Counted from the first letter of the stretch, positions 7,978 to 16,046 are shown. The stretch is 17,944 nucleotides of DNA from CAYYJS01 sp964472315 (GCA_964472315.1 CAYYJS010000061.1:1-17944), one strand, 5' to 3'. The notes: generated by a model from the letters alone, not told the origin. Made by a program: numbers and translations.

Positions 7978-8913
7978 TCAGGAATTCGCGCGCCGGCCTT
8001 CGTCGCCACGGCTGCACGTGCTGACGCGCCAACGGCGGTGCGCCCACATGTACTGTTCCGGCGCTTCGCGGATGGCGATGGCGAGCGCGTTGTGAAGGTC
8101 GGTCGTGATTCGGCGCAGGACGGCATCGCGGTCGTCGCCCGGCGTGCAGTCGATCGGTCCGGCGGCGCGGCAATCGTAGGTCATGGGCCCCGTGCGGCGG
8201 CAGTAGGCGAACCACAACGGGACCCCGGCGGCCATGGCCAGTCGGGCCGCCGACGTATGGGCGGAGGCGGGGCGGCCCAGAAACTCGATGATCATGCCTT
8301 TGCGTCCGGCGTGCTGGTCCATGACGATGCCCAGTCCGCCGTGCTCTTCCAGGATGCGCAGCAGGTCGCGGGGGCGGGGGCTGTGCTTGGCAAGACGACG
8401 GAGACGGTCGTCGAAACGCGATCGGTTGACGTAGCGGTCGACCCAGGGGTTGTCCATCGGCCGCGCGATGGCGGTCAGCGGTCGAAACGTCGAGGCGATC
8501 CGACCGCCCAGTTCCCAGTTGCCGAAATGGCCTGACGCCAGAACGATGCCCCGTTCACGGCATTCGAGATCGGCGACGAGCGCGGGGGGCAGGGATATGT
8601 GCACATGACGGCGCCAGGCATCGCCGTGGAAGCTGTCCGACATGCGGAAGGCCTCCAGCGCCGCGATGCCCAAGTGCCGGAACGACGCGCGCGCCAGGCT
8701 TGTGGCGGCGTCCCCGTCATCGCGGATGCCGGCCTTCAGGATGTTGTCGACCGCCGTCCGTCGCCGCGAGCCGCCGACCGCGAACAACAGGTCGGCGACA
8801 CCGGTGACGAGCCGCCCGGCCATCGGCAGCGGCAGCCCGCCCGCCAGACCGGCGGCCGTACGCAGCAGGGCGTACTCGACGGCGTAGCGGATCGTTCTGG
8901 CGTACGTGCGCAT
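7978..8913 (-). CDS. LpxL/HtrB-type lipid A acyltransferase
   Basis: This 311-residue protein belongs to the bacterial lipid A biosynthesis acyltransferase family (LpxL/LpxM/HtrB). These inner-membrane enzymes transfer a secondary acyl chain to a lipid A precursor on the cytoplasmic face. The catalytic HX4E motif is SGHFGNWEL with His129 and Glu134, and the typical C-terminal signature EQYMWAHRRWR lies near residue 290. A hydrophobic N-terminal segment (about 13-47) is the expected membrane anchor. The length is normal for the family. The start at 8913 has no obvious Shine-Dalgarno site. It is the first gene of a minus-strand pair with the exonuclease and is divergent from the di-haem protein gene. 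Its presence argues for a lipopolysaccharide-bearing outer membrane. Confidence 0.92.
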   Translation of the reverse strand: MRTYARTIRYAVEYALLRTAAGLAGGLPLPMAGRLVTGVADLLFAVGGSRRRTAVDNILKAGIRDDGDAATSLARASFRHLGIAALEAFRMSDSFHGDAWRRHVHISLPPALVADLECRERGIVLASGHFGNWELGGRIASTFRPLTAIARPMDNPWVDRYVNRSRFDDRLRRLAKHSPRPRDLLRILEEHGGLGIVMDQHAGRKGMIIEFLGRPASAHTSAARLAMAAGVPLWFAYCRRTGPMTYDCRAAGPIDCTPGDDRDAVLRRITTDLHNALAIAIREAPEQYMWAHRRWRVSTCSRGDEGRRANS

Positions 8914-9021
8914 GGGGTAACACTAGCGGGTACGAGACACGCTGGCGAGAACGGACATAGGCGGTCGAGCGAATCGAATCGAGTATTGACTCTCCGGCCA
9001 GCTTCAGTAAGGCTATTGGGC

Positions 9022-10944
9022 ATGAATTCGACCTTTCATGTAGGGCGCAATAGTCGCGCGCCCGTCACGGCAGAAAAGCGACTTCTTATCGGTATGGCGT
9101 TATGGGCCGTGGTTGCCGGCTGTGCCATGGGGGCTGACCCCTACGTCTCGCCGGAGTGCGTCTCCGCCAGTCCGGATGGGGCATGGCTGGCCTTGTGCGA
9201 CGTCACCCGTTGCAGCCTGGTCCTGCTCGACGGCGCCGCATCGTCAACGAAGAAAGTCGTGTCGTTGAAGGGAACGCCTCGCGGCGTTGTCTGGCACAAA
9301 GGGCTCGCTTACGTTTCCGAGTACGACGCCGGGACGGTGGCAGAGATTGATCCGACCGTCGGCTCGGTCAAGCGGCGGATAACCGTGGGGCCGAAGCCGT
9401 GGGGACTTGCGGTGGCGCCGGCAGCGGGGCACTTGCTGGTGGTGGAGTTCGGCCTGGGCCGCCTTCTTGTCATGGACATGGCTTCCGGCGGACAGATCGC
9501 CAGCATTCCCGTGCTCGGGCTGCCGCGCTATGCGGCGGTGTCGCCGGACGGCGCCACTTGTCTTGTAGTCAACAGCAATCCAGTCGGAGATGCCCGAAAG
9601 GGGACCCATGCGTGCGCCGTCTCGATCGTTGACCTGAAGACCCTGTCCAAGACGAGTGACGTGGCCATGCCGCCTGGTTCGATCAATCCGAGGGGGGTTG
9701 CGATCTCGCCCGACGGCAAGTGGGCATATGTTGTCCATGGTCTGGGTCGCTTCACTTTGCCGACGACGCAATTGGAGCGCGGATGGGTCATGACCAACGG
9801 AATGACGGTGTTCGATCTCGCCCGGCGCGAGGTACATGCCACGGTCCTGCTGGATACGATTTCGCACGGGTCGGCCGATCCCTGGGGCATGGCGCTGACG
9901 GCAGACGGGAGTGCCGCTTGGATCACGGTCGCGGGATGCAACGAGCTCCTGCATTTGGACATGGGGCTTCTGCACGCGCTTCTGGATGGGAAGGCCGCCG
10001 CCGGTGTCATGGCCAAGCTGCCCGGCGGATCGGCCTGGACGGGGATTGCGAAAAATCCGACAAATCGCCTGGACTTGGTCAACGATCTGGCCGCGCTGCA
10101 CGTATCGGGCGTGAAGACAACGATGGCGCTGCCGGGCAAGGGGCCTCGCGGGGTCGCGGTGCTGTCGTCGGGGAACGTGGCGGTCGCGGAGTTCTTCTCG
10201 GGCACGCTTGCGGTGGGCGGCTTGTCGGTTTCGAATTCGCCGGTCAGTTTCGCGACGGTTTCGCTTGGGGCGCAGCCGCAGGCCGATGCGGCCCGCCGTG
10301 GCGAGACAGCCTTCCACTCGGGCGACCTCTGTTTTCAGCGGTGGCTCTCCTGCGCGAGTTGCCATCCCGAGGGGCGCGCCGACGGGCTGAACTGGGATCT
10401 ACTGAACGACGGCATGGGAAACCCGAAGAACACGAAGAGTCTGGTCTGGTCCCACAAGACGCCGCCGGTCATGGCGCACGGCGTTCGCGACAGCATGGAG
10501 ACGGCAACGAAGACCGGCTTCATGTTCATCCAGTTCCGCGTCGTGGATGAGGCGGTGATGGAAGACGTCCGAACCTACCTGCGCAGCATCGAACCGGAAA
10601 AGAGCCCGTATCTCGAGAACGGGAAGTTATCGGCCATGGCCAGAAAGGGGAAGGCCATCTTCGAAGATGAGCGGATCGGGTGCGCGCGGTGCCATTCCGC
10701 TCCCCTGTTCACGGACATGAAGATGTATGACGTCGGCACCGCCCACGAACTCGACAGCCAATCCGAGTTCGACAATCCAACTTGTGTCGAGATGTGGCGC
10801 AGCGGTCCTTATCTACACGATGGGTCGGCCGCGACCATGGCCGAGATGCTGACGACGATGAACCCGGAAGACCGGCACGGCAAGACGTCCAAGCTGTCGA
10901 AGGAAGAGCTGGACGCCCTGGTCGCGTACGTGCTGTCGCTGTAA
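9022..10944 (+). CDS. Exported beta-propeller/di-haem MauG-like cytochrome c peroxidase fusion
   Basis: The 640-residue protein has an N-terminal hydrophobic export signal (about 20-37), then a YVTN-type beta-propeller of roughly 380 residues with repeated SPDG blades, for example AVSPDGATC and AISPDGKWA. A C-terminal cytochrome c peroxidase/MauG-like domain follows, with two haem-attachment sites: CASCH at 444-448 and CARCH at 554-558, followed by SAPLFTD. It should be a periplasmic or surface redox protein, but its electron partner and substrate are unknown. A Val-Ala-Gly-Cys within the signal would also allow lipoprotein processing. The ATG at 9022 is preceded by TAAGG at a suitable distance; the frame is open upstream to 8599, but that part runs antisense to the acyltransferase gene. 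The cytochrome maturation genes downstream on the same strand are the likely machinery that fills its haem sites. Confidence 0.92.
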   Translation: MNSTFHVGRNSRAPVTAEKRLLIGMALWAVVAGCAMGADPYVSPECVSASPDGAWLALCDVTRCSLVLLDGAASSTKKVVSLKGTPRGVVWHKGLAYVSEYDAGTVAEIDPTVGSVKRRITVGPKPWGLAVAPAAGHLLVVEFGLGRLLVMDMASGGQIASIPVLGLPRYAAVSPDGATCLVVNSNPVGDARKGTHACAVSIVDLKTLSKTSDVAMPPGSINPRGVAISPDGKWAYVVHGLGRFTLPTTQLERGWVMTNGMTVFDLARREVHATVLLDTISHGSADPWGMALTADGSAAWITVAGCNELLHLDMGLLHALLDGKAAAGVMAKLPGGSAWTGIAKNPTNRLDLVNDLAALHVSGVKTTMALPGKGPRGVAVLSSGNVAVAEFFSGTLAVGGLSVSNSPVSFATVSLGAQPQADAARRGETAFHSGDLCFQRWLSCASCHPEGRADGLNWDLLNDGMGNPKNTKSLVWSHKTPPVMAHGVRDSMETATKTGFMFIQFRVVDEAVMEDVRTYLRSIEPEKSPYLENGKLSAMARKGKAIFEDERIGCARCHSAPLFTDMKMYDVGTAHELDSQSEFDNPTCVEMWRSGPYLHDGSAATMAEMLTTMNPEDRHGKTSKLSKEELDALVAYVLSL

Positions 10945-11265
10945 AGCCTGACGACGCAGGAACCCGCGGTGCCAAGCCCGGGGGCGTAATCTTCGCCTCG
11001 GTATTTCACGGCGCTTCAAAGCGCCCGTCACCGCCTCTGACCGGCATCCGGCCGACATCGGCTCGATCGGCCAGGTTCTGCGTGCCGAGCCTCTTGATTA
11101 CCGCAACGGCGTTGCTCATTCTATCTTCTTTGGGGTTGCCGTTTCGGAGGCGGAGAGACTATGTTTCCTGAACATGGGATTGGCTGGGGCCGGTTCCTGC
11201 ACGGTTCCGCTGTCGGCGGGCGGTCTCGTGAGATGTGCTACGCTGGGAACGGTCACAGGATACGA
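10945..11265. other. 321-bp spacer before the chorismatase-like/resB/ccsA operon
   Basis: I see no gene in this stretch. It contains a bulged hairpin (11008-11028) and a weak promoter-like pair: TTGATT at 11094-11099 and CATTCT at 11117-11122, 17 bp apart. An in-frame ATG at 11161 is preceded by GGAGG (11146-11150), so the next gene could start there. An extended -10-like TGCTACGCT (11236-11244) without a good -35 lies just before the preferred start at 11266. Confidence 0.6.
11008..11028 (+). terminator. Possible hairpin terminator after the di-haem protein gene
   Basis: The arms 11008-11015 and 11020-11028 pair over eight base pairs with one bulged C and enclose the loop TCAA. The hairpin lies about 65 bp beyond the stop of the di-haem protein gene, where a terminator would be expected. 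No T-run follows, so intrinsic termination is doubtful and it could be only a stable mRNA 3' structure. Confidence 0.3.
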
Positions 11266-12465
11266 ATGTCAAATCGATCGAAAGCGACGTTGTGCCGGCA
11301 CCGTGACGACGGCGCCGCCGTTTCCACGCTGGAGCATGGCGGGGTCCGCGAACTTCTTGTCACGGCCCTCCCGGACGGCGACATGGGACTGCACGGCATG
11401 TTCGAAAAGGCGTGGCGCGTCGTGCGCGAGTCGGGCGCCGTGGTCCTGCGGCAGGACGTTTTCGGCATCCCGGCGGAGAGGGACATAGGGCCGGAGGCGC
11501 TCCGCGACGTGTGCGGAAACGTGGATTGGCCCGTGGCGTGGATCGAAGAAGGCGAAAGCCAGGGCGAAGCATTGACGGGGACGCATCTGCACGCGCTGGC
11601 CGGAACGCCGGTAAGGCGGATTCTCGACCAAGGCGAAGCGGTGGGCAGTGTCTTTGAGGATGCCGTCGGGACACACTGTCATATGGCCGGCGTTTGTCCG
11701 CCGGACCCGGCCCTGTCCCGGGAGCGGCAGGCCATGGCCGTGTTCGATTGCATCGAGCGGGTGCTAAAGCAGGCCGACATGGATTTCAGCCACGTCGTCC
11801 GCACCTGGTTCTACGTGGATCGCATCCTCGATTGGTACGGCGAGTTCAACGCCGTTAGGTCCCGTTTCCTCGCCGACCGCGGGGGGTTCGGCCGGCTCTT
11901 GCCCGCCAGCACGGGAGTGGGCGGCGGCAACCGGACCGGCTCGGCACTGCTGGCGGACGTTCTGGCGCTGAAACCGCGCGATGGCCTTTCTCCTCTGAGA
12001 TCCGCGGAAGTGGCGTCGCCGATGCAGTGCCCGGCCATGCAGTATCGCAGTTCCTTCAGCCGCGCCGTCGAGGTTGACTGTGGCGACCACAGGCGCCTGT
12101 TCGTTTCGGGGACGGCCAGTATTGACGGCAGCGGCGCCACGGTACTCGCAGGCGATGTCGAGGGCCAGGTGCAACTGACGTTCGACGTGATCGAGGCCAT
12201 TCTGCGGTCGCGGCGCATGGGCTGGGGGGATGTAACGCGGGCCATTGCCTATGTGAAGCATGGCCCGGACGCGGCGGTCTACCGCCGTTGCGCGACTGCG
12301 CGCGGCATTGCGGAGCTTCCGGAAGTCGTCGCCGAGAACGACATCTGTCGCGACGATTTGTTGTTCGAGATGGAGGTGGATGCCTGGCGAACGGGGACGG
12401 CGCGCCAGGCCGGCGAAGACAGGCAGGATGCGTCCATGCAAGCGAGCCTGCGGGCGTCGCAATGA
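11266..12465 (+). CDS. RidA/YjgF-fold protein of the chorismatase-like type
   Basis: The product has 399 residues. The second half carries RidA-family features: FVSGTASIDG (279-288), a GDVEGQVQLTFDVIEAIL helix (297-313) and a terminal CRDDLLFEMEVDA block (361-373). The preceding segment, with HVVRTWFYVDRIL (177-189), a YGEFNAVRSRF stretch and PASTGVGG (213-220), followed by SSFSRA (262-267), resembles chorismatases such as FkbO, Hyg5 and XanB2, which convert chorismate to (dihydroxy)benzoate-type products. That assignment is from memory of the family pattern; a non-chorismate RidA protein is the alternative. The start at 11266 has AGGA five bases upstream. An earlier in-frame ATG at 11161 with GGAGG would add 35 residues lacking domain character. 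The stop overlaps the resB-like start as ATGA, indicating translational coupling. No signal peptide is seen, so it should be cytoplasmic. Confidence 0.8.
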   Translation: MSNRSKATLCRHRDDGAAVSTLEHGGVRELLVTALPDGDMGLHGMFEKAWRVVRESGAVVLRQDVFGIPAERDIGPEALRDVCGNVDWPVAWIEEGESQGEALTGTHLHALAGTPVRRILDQGEAVGSVFEDAVGTHCHMAGVCPPDPALSRERQAMAVFDCIERVLKQADMDFSHVVRTWFYVDRILDWYGEFNAVRSRFLADRGGFGRLLPASTGVGGGNRTGSALLADVLALKPRDGLSPLRSAEVASPMQCPAMQYRSSFSRAVEVDCGDHRRLFVSGTASIDGSGATVLAGDVEGQVQLTFDVIEAILRSRRMGWGDVTRAIAYVKHGPDAAVYRRCATARGIAELPEVVAENDICRDDLLFEMEVDAWRTGTARQAGEDRQDASMQASLRASQ

Positions 12466-13331
12466 CCCGTAGCGGCATCCTCCTGTTCGGATTGCTGGCG
12501 CTCCTCATGGTGGCAGGCGGGATTCCGCTCGCGAACGACGCCCAGGCGGTCGTCTTTCGGACGCCGGTCTTTGCCGCGCTGCTGGCCGCGCTGTGCCTGC
12601 TGCTCCTGTTTGCCTGCGCGCGGTACGGGAGAACGTGGCGGCAACTGCCCTTCTGGCTCGCGCATTGCGGCGTGGTGGTCATTCTCTTTGGCGCGGCGCT
12701 GGGAGCTGCTTTTTCCGTTCGAGGGCGACTGGCGTTGCCGGTCGCGGAGCGGCAGGCCGTGGATTGCCTGCCCGTGGGGGCGGATCGGGAAGTTGCGATT
12801 CCGCTCGGTTTCCGGCTTTCCGTTCGCGACTTCAACGTGGACTACTATAGCCCGACGTACCTTCTATTCGCGCCCAAGGCGGGCGACCCGACGGGCGCCG
12901 GATCGCTCGCCTTCGAGTCGGAACTGGCGCTTCGCGCCGACGGGTCGCTGTCTTTGCCCGGGTTGGCGCCGGTGGACCGGGCCGGTCTATGGGATTCGCG
13001 CCTGCGGGACTGGGTCGAGCGCTACGACCTTCCAGACGGAAGGGTCCTCCAGCGGGGGCGGAGAACGCCGCGCACCTTCGAGGCGGCGCTGGTCGTGCGC
13101 GAGGGCGAGGACGTATCCGTTCGGGCGCTGCGCGTGAATAAGCCCCAGACCGTCAACGACTGGCGCATCTACCTCGAGTCCTATGGCGGGCAACAGGACG
13201 CGTACGTGCAACTCCACTTGCGGCGCGATCCGGGCCGGTCCTGTGTGATTTCCGGAATCTGGATGGTCATCGCCGGCACGGCGTGGATGTGTTGGCGGCG
13301 CGGCGTTCCCCGGGAGGCGACCGAAACATGA
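12462..13331 (+). CDS. resB: Compact ResB-like cytochrome c biogenesis protein
   Basis: The 289-residue membrane protein has the ResB topology. Three transmembrane helices lie at about 4-24, 34-53 and 62-84, followed by a soluble, presumably periplasmic domain (about 86-258) and a fourth helix at about 260-278. Helix 3 carries a conserved-type histidine in FWLAHCGVVVILFGA (His68). ResB/Ccs1 works with CcsA in system II cytochrome c maturation, moving haem across the membrane and presenting it to CXXCH sites. The protein is clearly shorter than the usual ResB of 400 or more residues, mainly in the soluble loop. The start ATG overlaps the previous stop (ATGA at 12462-12465), and its own stop overlaps the ccsA start in the same way, so the three genes are translated as a coupled set. 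Confidence 0.84.
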   Translation: MTRSGILLFGLLALLMVAGGIPLANDAQAVVFRTPVFAALLAALCLLLLFACARYGRTWRQLPFWLAHCGVVVILFGAALGAAFSVRGRLALPVAERQAVDCLPVGADREVAIPLGFRLSVRDFNVDYYSPTYLLFAPKAGDPTGAGSLAFESELALRADGSLSLPGLAPVDRAGLWDSRLRDWVERYDLPDGRVLQRGRRTPRTFEAALVVREGEDVSVRALRVNKPQTVNDWRIYLESYGGQQDAYVQLHLRRDPGRSCVISGIWMVIAGTAWMCWRRGVPREATET

Positions 13332-14119
13332 CGTCTGTCGTCCAGTTCGCCGGCGGGCTGATGTGGTTCTGCGTCGCGGCGTACGGCGCGAGCTGGCTCC
13401 TCCTGGTCCTCGGGCGGCAGGGGCCTGGGCTTGTGTGCCTCGCGGCTGGGTGGGTCGGCAACTTCGCGCTGTTCGCAGCCAACTGGGCCTTGGCCGCCGG
13501 GCCGCCGTTCGGGAACATGCACCATGTGCACGTCTTCCTCGCGCTGAGCGTCCCGGCCCTCTACCTGACGCTGAGCCGCCGGTCAGGCCTGGGGTGGTCG
13601 GGCGTCTACTTCGCGTTTGCGTCGCTCTTGTCGATGGTGGGGGCCGCCTTCATTGACCGGGACGCGCACTGGCGTCGTATGCCGGCGCTCCAGTCGCCGT
13701 GGTTCGTCCCGCACGTGTTCGCCTACATGTTGTCCTATGCCCTGGCCATGCTGGCGTTCTGCATGACCGTGATCGCGTGGTTGCAGCGGGATGAAGGGAT
13801 CCGGAGGACGCGCCGGGCCGCGGCGCGTCAATTGATACGGACTGGTTTTCCGCTGATGACCTTCGGAATGCTTTCCGGCGCCCTGTGGGCGGAAGAGGCA
13901 TGGGGCGTGTACTGGTCTTGGGATCCAAAGGAGACCTGGTCGCTCATCACGTGGGCCGGCTACGCAGCCTACCTGCACTGCGCGTTTGACCCGCGGACTC
14001 GCGACCGGGCATGGGAGGATACGACCCAGACGCTGGCCTTTACGGCGTTGCTTTGGACGTTCTTCCTGGTTAACCTCGTGCCGCGACTGGCCAGCGTTCT
14101 GCACGGTTACGCGCGCTGA
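13328..14119 (+). CDS. ccsA: CcsA/ResC-type cytochrome c assembly protein
   Basis: This 263-residue polytopic protein carries the haem-handling tryptophan-rich WWD motif WGVYWSWDPKETW at 192-204. It also has the conserved flanking histidines seen in CcsA/CcmC relatives: His129 in PHVFAYMLSYA and His217 in TWAGYAAYLH. About seven or eight hydrophobic helices can be drawn. The segment GPPFGNMHHVHVFLA (58-72) corresponds to the family's first external loop. CcsA and ResB together form the system II haem lyase that attaches haem to apocytochromes outside the inner membrane. The ATG at 13328 overlaps the resB stop (ATGA), and this start places the first helix right at the N-terminus. It is the last gene of the coupled trio; only GC-rich sequence without a T-tract follows it. 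Confidence 0.95.
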   Translation: MTSVVQFAGGLMWFCVAAYGASWLLLVLGRQGPGLVCLAAGWVGNFALFAANWALAAGPPFGNMHHVHVFLALSVPALYLTLSRRSGLGWSGVYFAFASLLSMVGAAFIDRDAHWRRMPALQSPWFVPHVFAYMLSYALAMLAFCMTVIAWLQRDEGIRRTRRAAARQLIRTGFPLMTFGMLSGALWAEEAWGVYWSWDPKETWSLITWAGYAAYLHCAFDPRTRDRAWEDTTQTLAFTALLWTFFLVNLVPRLASVLHGYAR

Positions 14120-14170
14120 GCGCCGGTCTTCCGATTGGCGCCGAAGGCGGAGGCGGGCGCCAGGCCGGCG

Positions 14171-14218
14171 CATGACTGATGCGGCGGTGGGTGCAAACCG
14201 CTGTACGGGAGAGTCATG
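14171..14218. repeat. Nested inverted repeat at the left flank of the transposase region
   Basis: An outer 7-bp pair (CATGACT at 14171-14177, AGTCATG at 14212-14218) encloses an inner 5-bp pair (GCGGT at 14184-14188, ACCGC at 14197-14201). It lies between ccsA and the transposase gene, where the left end of a mobile element would be expected. The inner and outer stems are separated by unpaired bases of unequal length, so the structure may be fortuitous. Confidence 0.4.
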
Positions 14219-14264
14219 AAAGATTCTGCGGGACATTCTCTTGCGGATTTGTTTTGCTCTGGGC

Positions 14265-15377
14265 ATGAAGAAATCCGTGCAGATGCCCAGTATGTCGGAA
14301 CAGCACCTCCTCGACGGCGTGAGCGTGCGGTTAATCTGTGATGACGAGCGAGCCCGCCATGACGCGCTTCTTGACGAGCAGCACTACCTGAAGAGCGGCC
14401 AGCTTGTTGGCGAACAGCTTCGTTATGTGGCCGAGAGCGATGGTCGCTGGTTGGCGTTGTTGAGTTGGAATGCGGGCAGCTATCATCTTGCGGATCGGGA
14501 GGCTTGGATCGGATGGAGCGCGGAGCAGCGCTGCCGTCGGCTGCCATTTGTGATTAACAACAGTCGGTTTCTGATTTTGGATGGGGTGGATTGTCCGAAC
14601 CTGGCGAGCCGAGTCATGAAGCTGTGCTGCCAGCGGCTGAGTCAGGATTGGGCTTTGGCGTATGGTCACGAGGTGCTCGTTGCCGAGAGCTTTGTAGATC
14701 CGCAGTTGTTTCGTGGAACAGCCTACCAAGCCGGCGGCTGGGACCGATTGGGCGAGACACAAGGATACCGGCGTGTGCGCCGGGAATACTACACGGAGCA
14801 TGACAGTCCGAAACACCTGTACGTGAAGGAGCTCAGACGGGGCGCCTGCCGCTTGCTCAGTTCGGATCGGATGCCCGAGCCATGGCGGAACGCCGAACTG
14901 AAACCGAAGGTTCGTTGCCGAACGAATGTGGCCGAATTGAAGACGGTCCGCGATCATTTCGAGAGCATCACGGATTATCGCACCGGCGGGAACTGGAGCT
15001 ACAGTCTTTCGGGCCTGTTGACACTTGTATTCTGCGCTACGCTTGCCGGCGTCAGCCGAGGGCAACGCGATTTGGCGGAGTACTCCGAAGACCTCTCGCA
15101 GGGGCAGCTGCGCGCCCTCGGCTTCCGGCGTAACCGAAAGACACGGCAGATCCCGGTGCCGAAGGAGACCACATTCTTCCGGTTATTGAGCCAGGTCGAT
15201 CCGACGGAATTGCAGACCGCACTGCTCAAATGCCTCGATTCGCTGCTGGGGCCTGAATCCGACACACGCACGATCATCATCGACGGGAAAGCCCTGAGAA
15301 GTTCGCAGGGCGTTGAGTTGGTGAGCGCCTTCAGTGGAGCAACGGGCCGCTGGCTGGGCTCGGAAATGGTCGAATGA
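14265..15377 (+). CDS. DruA-like (DUF4338) domain fused to ISAs1-type transposase, C-terminally truncated
   Basis: The 370-residue product starts with a complete-looking DUF4338 domain (about 20-195), the family of the Druantia anti-phage protein DruA. Diagnostic blocks are WIGWSAEQRCRRL (81-93), NNSRFLIL (98-105), PNLASRVM, ESFVDPQLFRGTAYQAGGW (141-159) and LGETQG (162-167). An ISAs1-type transposase follows: the N-terminal associated domain (about 228-320), then IIIDGKALRSS, where Asp340 is the first DDE catalytic residue, and LVSAFSGATGRWLG. The frame then stops at 15377, so the other catalytic residues are missing and transposition activity should be lost. The break coincides with the start of sequence belonging to the opposing IS1634 transposase. 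The start is uncertain: ATG 14265, 14283 and 14292 are all possible, and none has a clear ribosome binding site. Confidence 0.87.
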   Translation: MKKSVQMPSMSEQHLLDGVSVRLICDDERARHDALLDEQHYLKSGQLVGEQLRYVAESDGRWLALLSWNAGSYHLADREAWIGWSAEQRCRRLPFVINNSRFLILDGVDCPNLASRVMKLCCQRLSQDWALAYGHEVLVAESFVDPQLFRGTAYQAGGWDRLGETQGYRRVRREYYTEHDSPKHLYVKELRRGACRLLSSDRMPEPWRNAELKPKVRCRTNVAELKTVRDHFESITDYRTGGNWSYSLSGLLTLVFCATLAGVSRGQRDLAEYSEDLSQGQLRALGFRRNRKTRQIPVPKETTFFRLLSQVDPTELQTALLKCLDSLLGPESDTRTIIIDGKALRSSQGVELVSAFSGATGRWLGSEMVE

Positions 15378-15924
15378 GCGTGCGCTCAAGCCAATCAATC
15401 AGTGCCCACTCGCTCAACGGTTCCACAAGCCGGTTGATCACCATGGCCTGGGCGACAGCCGCTGCGCGTTTGTTCATCCCCAGTTCGGCCAGCTTGCCGC
15501 TCAGCCCAAGCGCCTTCCAGGCTGCCATACCCACCAGCTCGGGCCCGAACTCAACCACATTGACCGTTTCGATATCCTCGGCCATCACGCCGTCGAGCGT
15601 CTCGTTCCCGCGTTGTTGCTGTGCCGATCGGGTCCGGTCGGCCAGCTTCACGATTCGATCCACCCATTCGGCCTCGCCTGTATTGAGTTGAATATCAAAC
15701 AGATCCCGCTGCCCCTCAAGACGTCCTTGCACACATCGCGCAATACGCAGCGCGGAGCCTTCCGGCAACGCCGCATCCCCGAGCGAGGCGACAATGCGCT
15801 GGCGCGGACGACCTTCCGTGTCCCGGTATGACTCGACCAGTTGGACCAACTTGGTCTGCTTGACTCTCTTTTCCCTGAAGAACATGAAGCGAGCATCGGG
15901 CCAAAGGACGGCCACGTCAAGCAT
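15331..15924 (-). pseudogene. IS1634-type transposase, N-terminal fragment
   Basis: The frame encodes 197 residues, of which about the first 184 match the N-terminal part of IS1634-family (IS4-like DDE) transposases: MFFREKR near the start, QRIVASLGD, then IETVNVVEFGPELVG and VINRLVEPLSEWALIDWLERTLI. The conserved sequence ends at about 15373 and the last 14 residues are readthrough of the opposite-strand ISAs1 fragment. The catalytic DDE core is absent, so it cannot be functional. The natural start is either the first ATG (15924) or, more likely, the ATG at 15885 that opens MFFREKR. Nothing shows whether the fragment is still expressed. Confidence 0.87.
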
Positions 15925-16024
15925 ATATGAGAGAATTAGGCACTACAAATCACTACGAAGGGCCTTTATCAAGGACTTACGACGATATTGGGGGCAGAAA
16001 CTCCGATTTTGAGCCTGAATTCAC

Positions 16025-16046
16025 AGCCCACTAAGAAACTTGGGCT
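16025..16046. repeat. Short inverted repeat AGCCCA/TGGGCT
   Basis: Six-base arms at 16025-16030 and 16041-16046 are exact reverse complements around a ten-base loop. The repeat sits between the IS1634 fragment and the ATPase gene and may be a leftover of an element end. No function can be assigned. Confidence 0.35.

Larger units (their letters stand above)
14265..15924. mobile_element. Composite of two truncated insertion-sequence remnants
   Basis: A plus-strand ISAs1-type transposase with a DruA-like N-terminal domain and a minus-strand IS1634-type transposase meet tail to tail near 15370, each having lost its C-terminal half. Base composition is visibly less GC-rich than in the flanking genes, in keeping with transfer. 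The outer limits are those of the two reading frames only; I could not identify terminal inverted repeats or target-site duplications. Confidence 0.75.

Noticed and set aside
8986..9013. Promoter-like TTGACT and TAAGGC, 16 bp apart, before the di-haem protein gene
   Set aside because: The -10 match is poor and transcription would begin only about two bases before the start codon, which conflicts with the TAAGG ribosome binding site that overlaps it.
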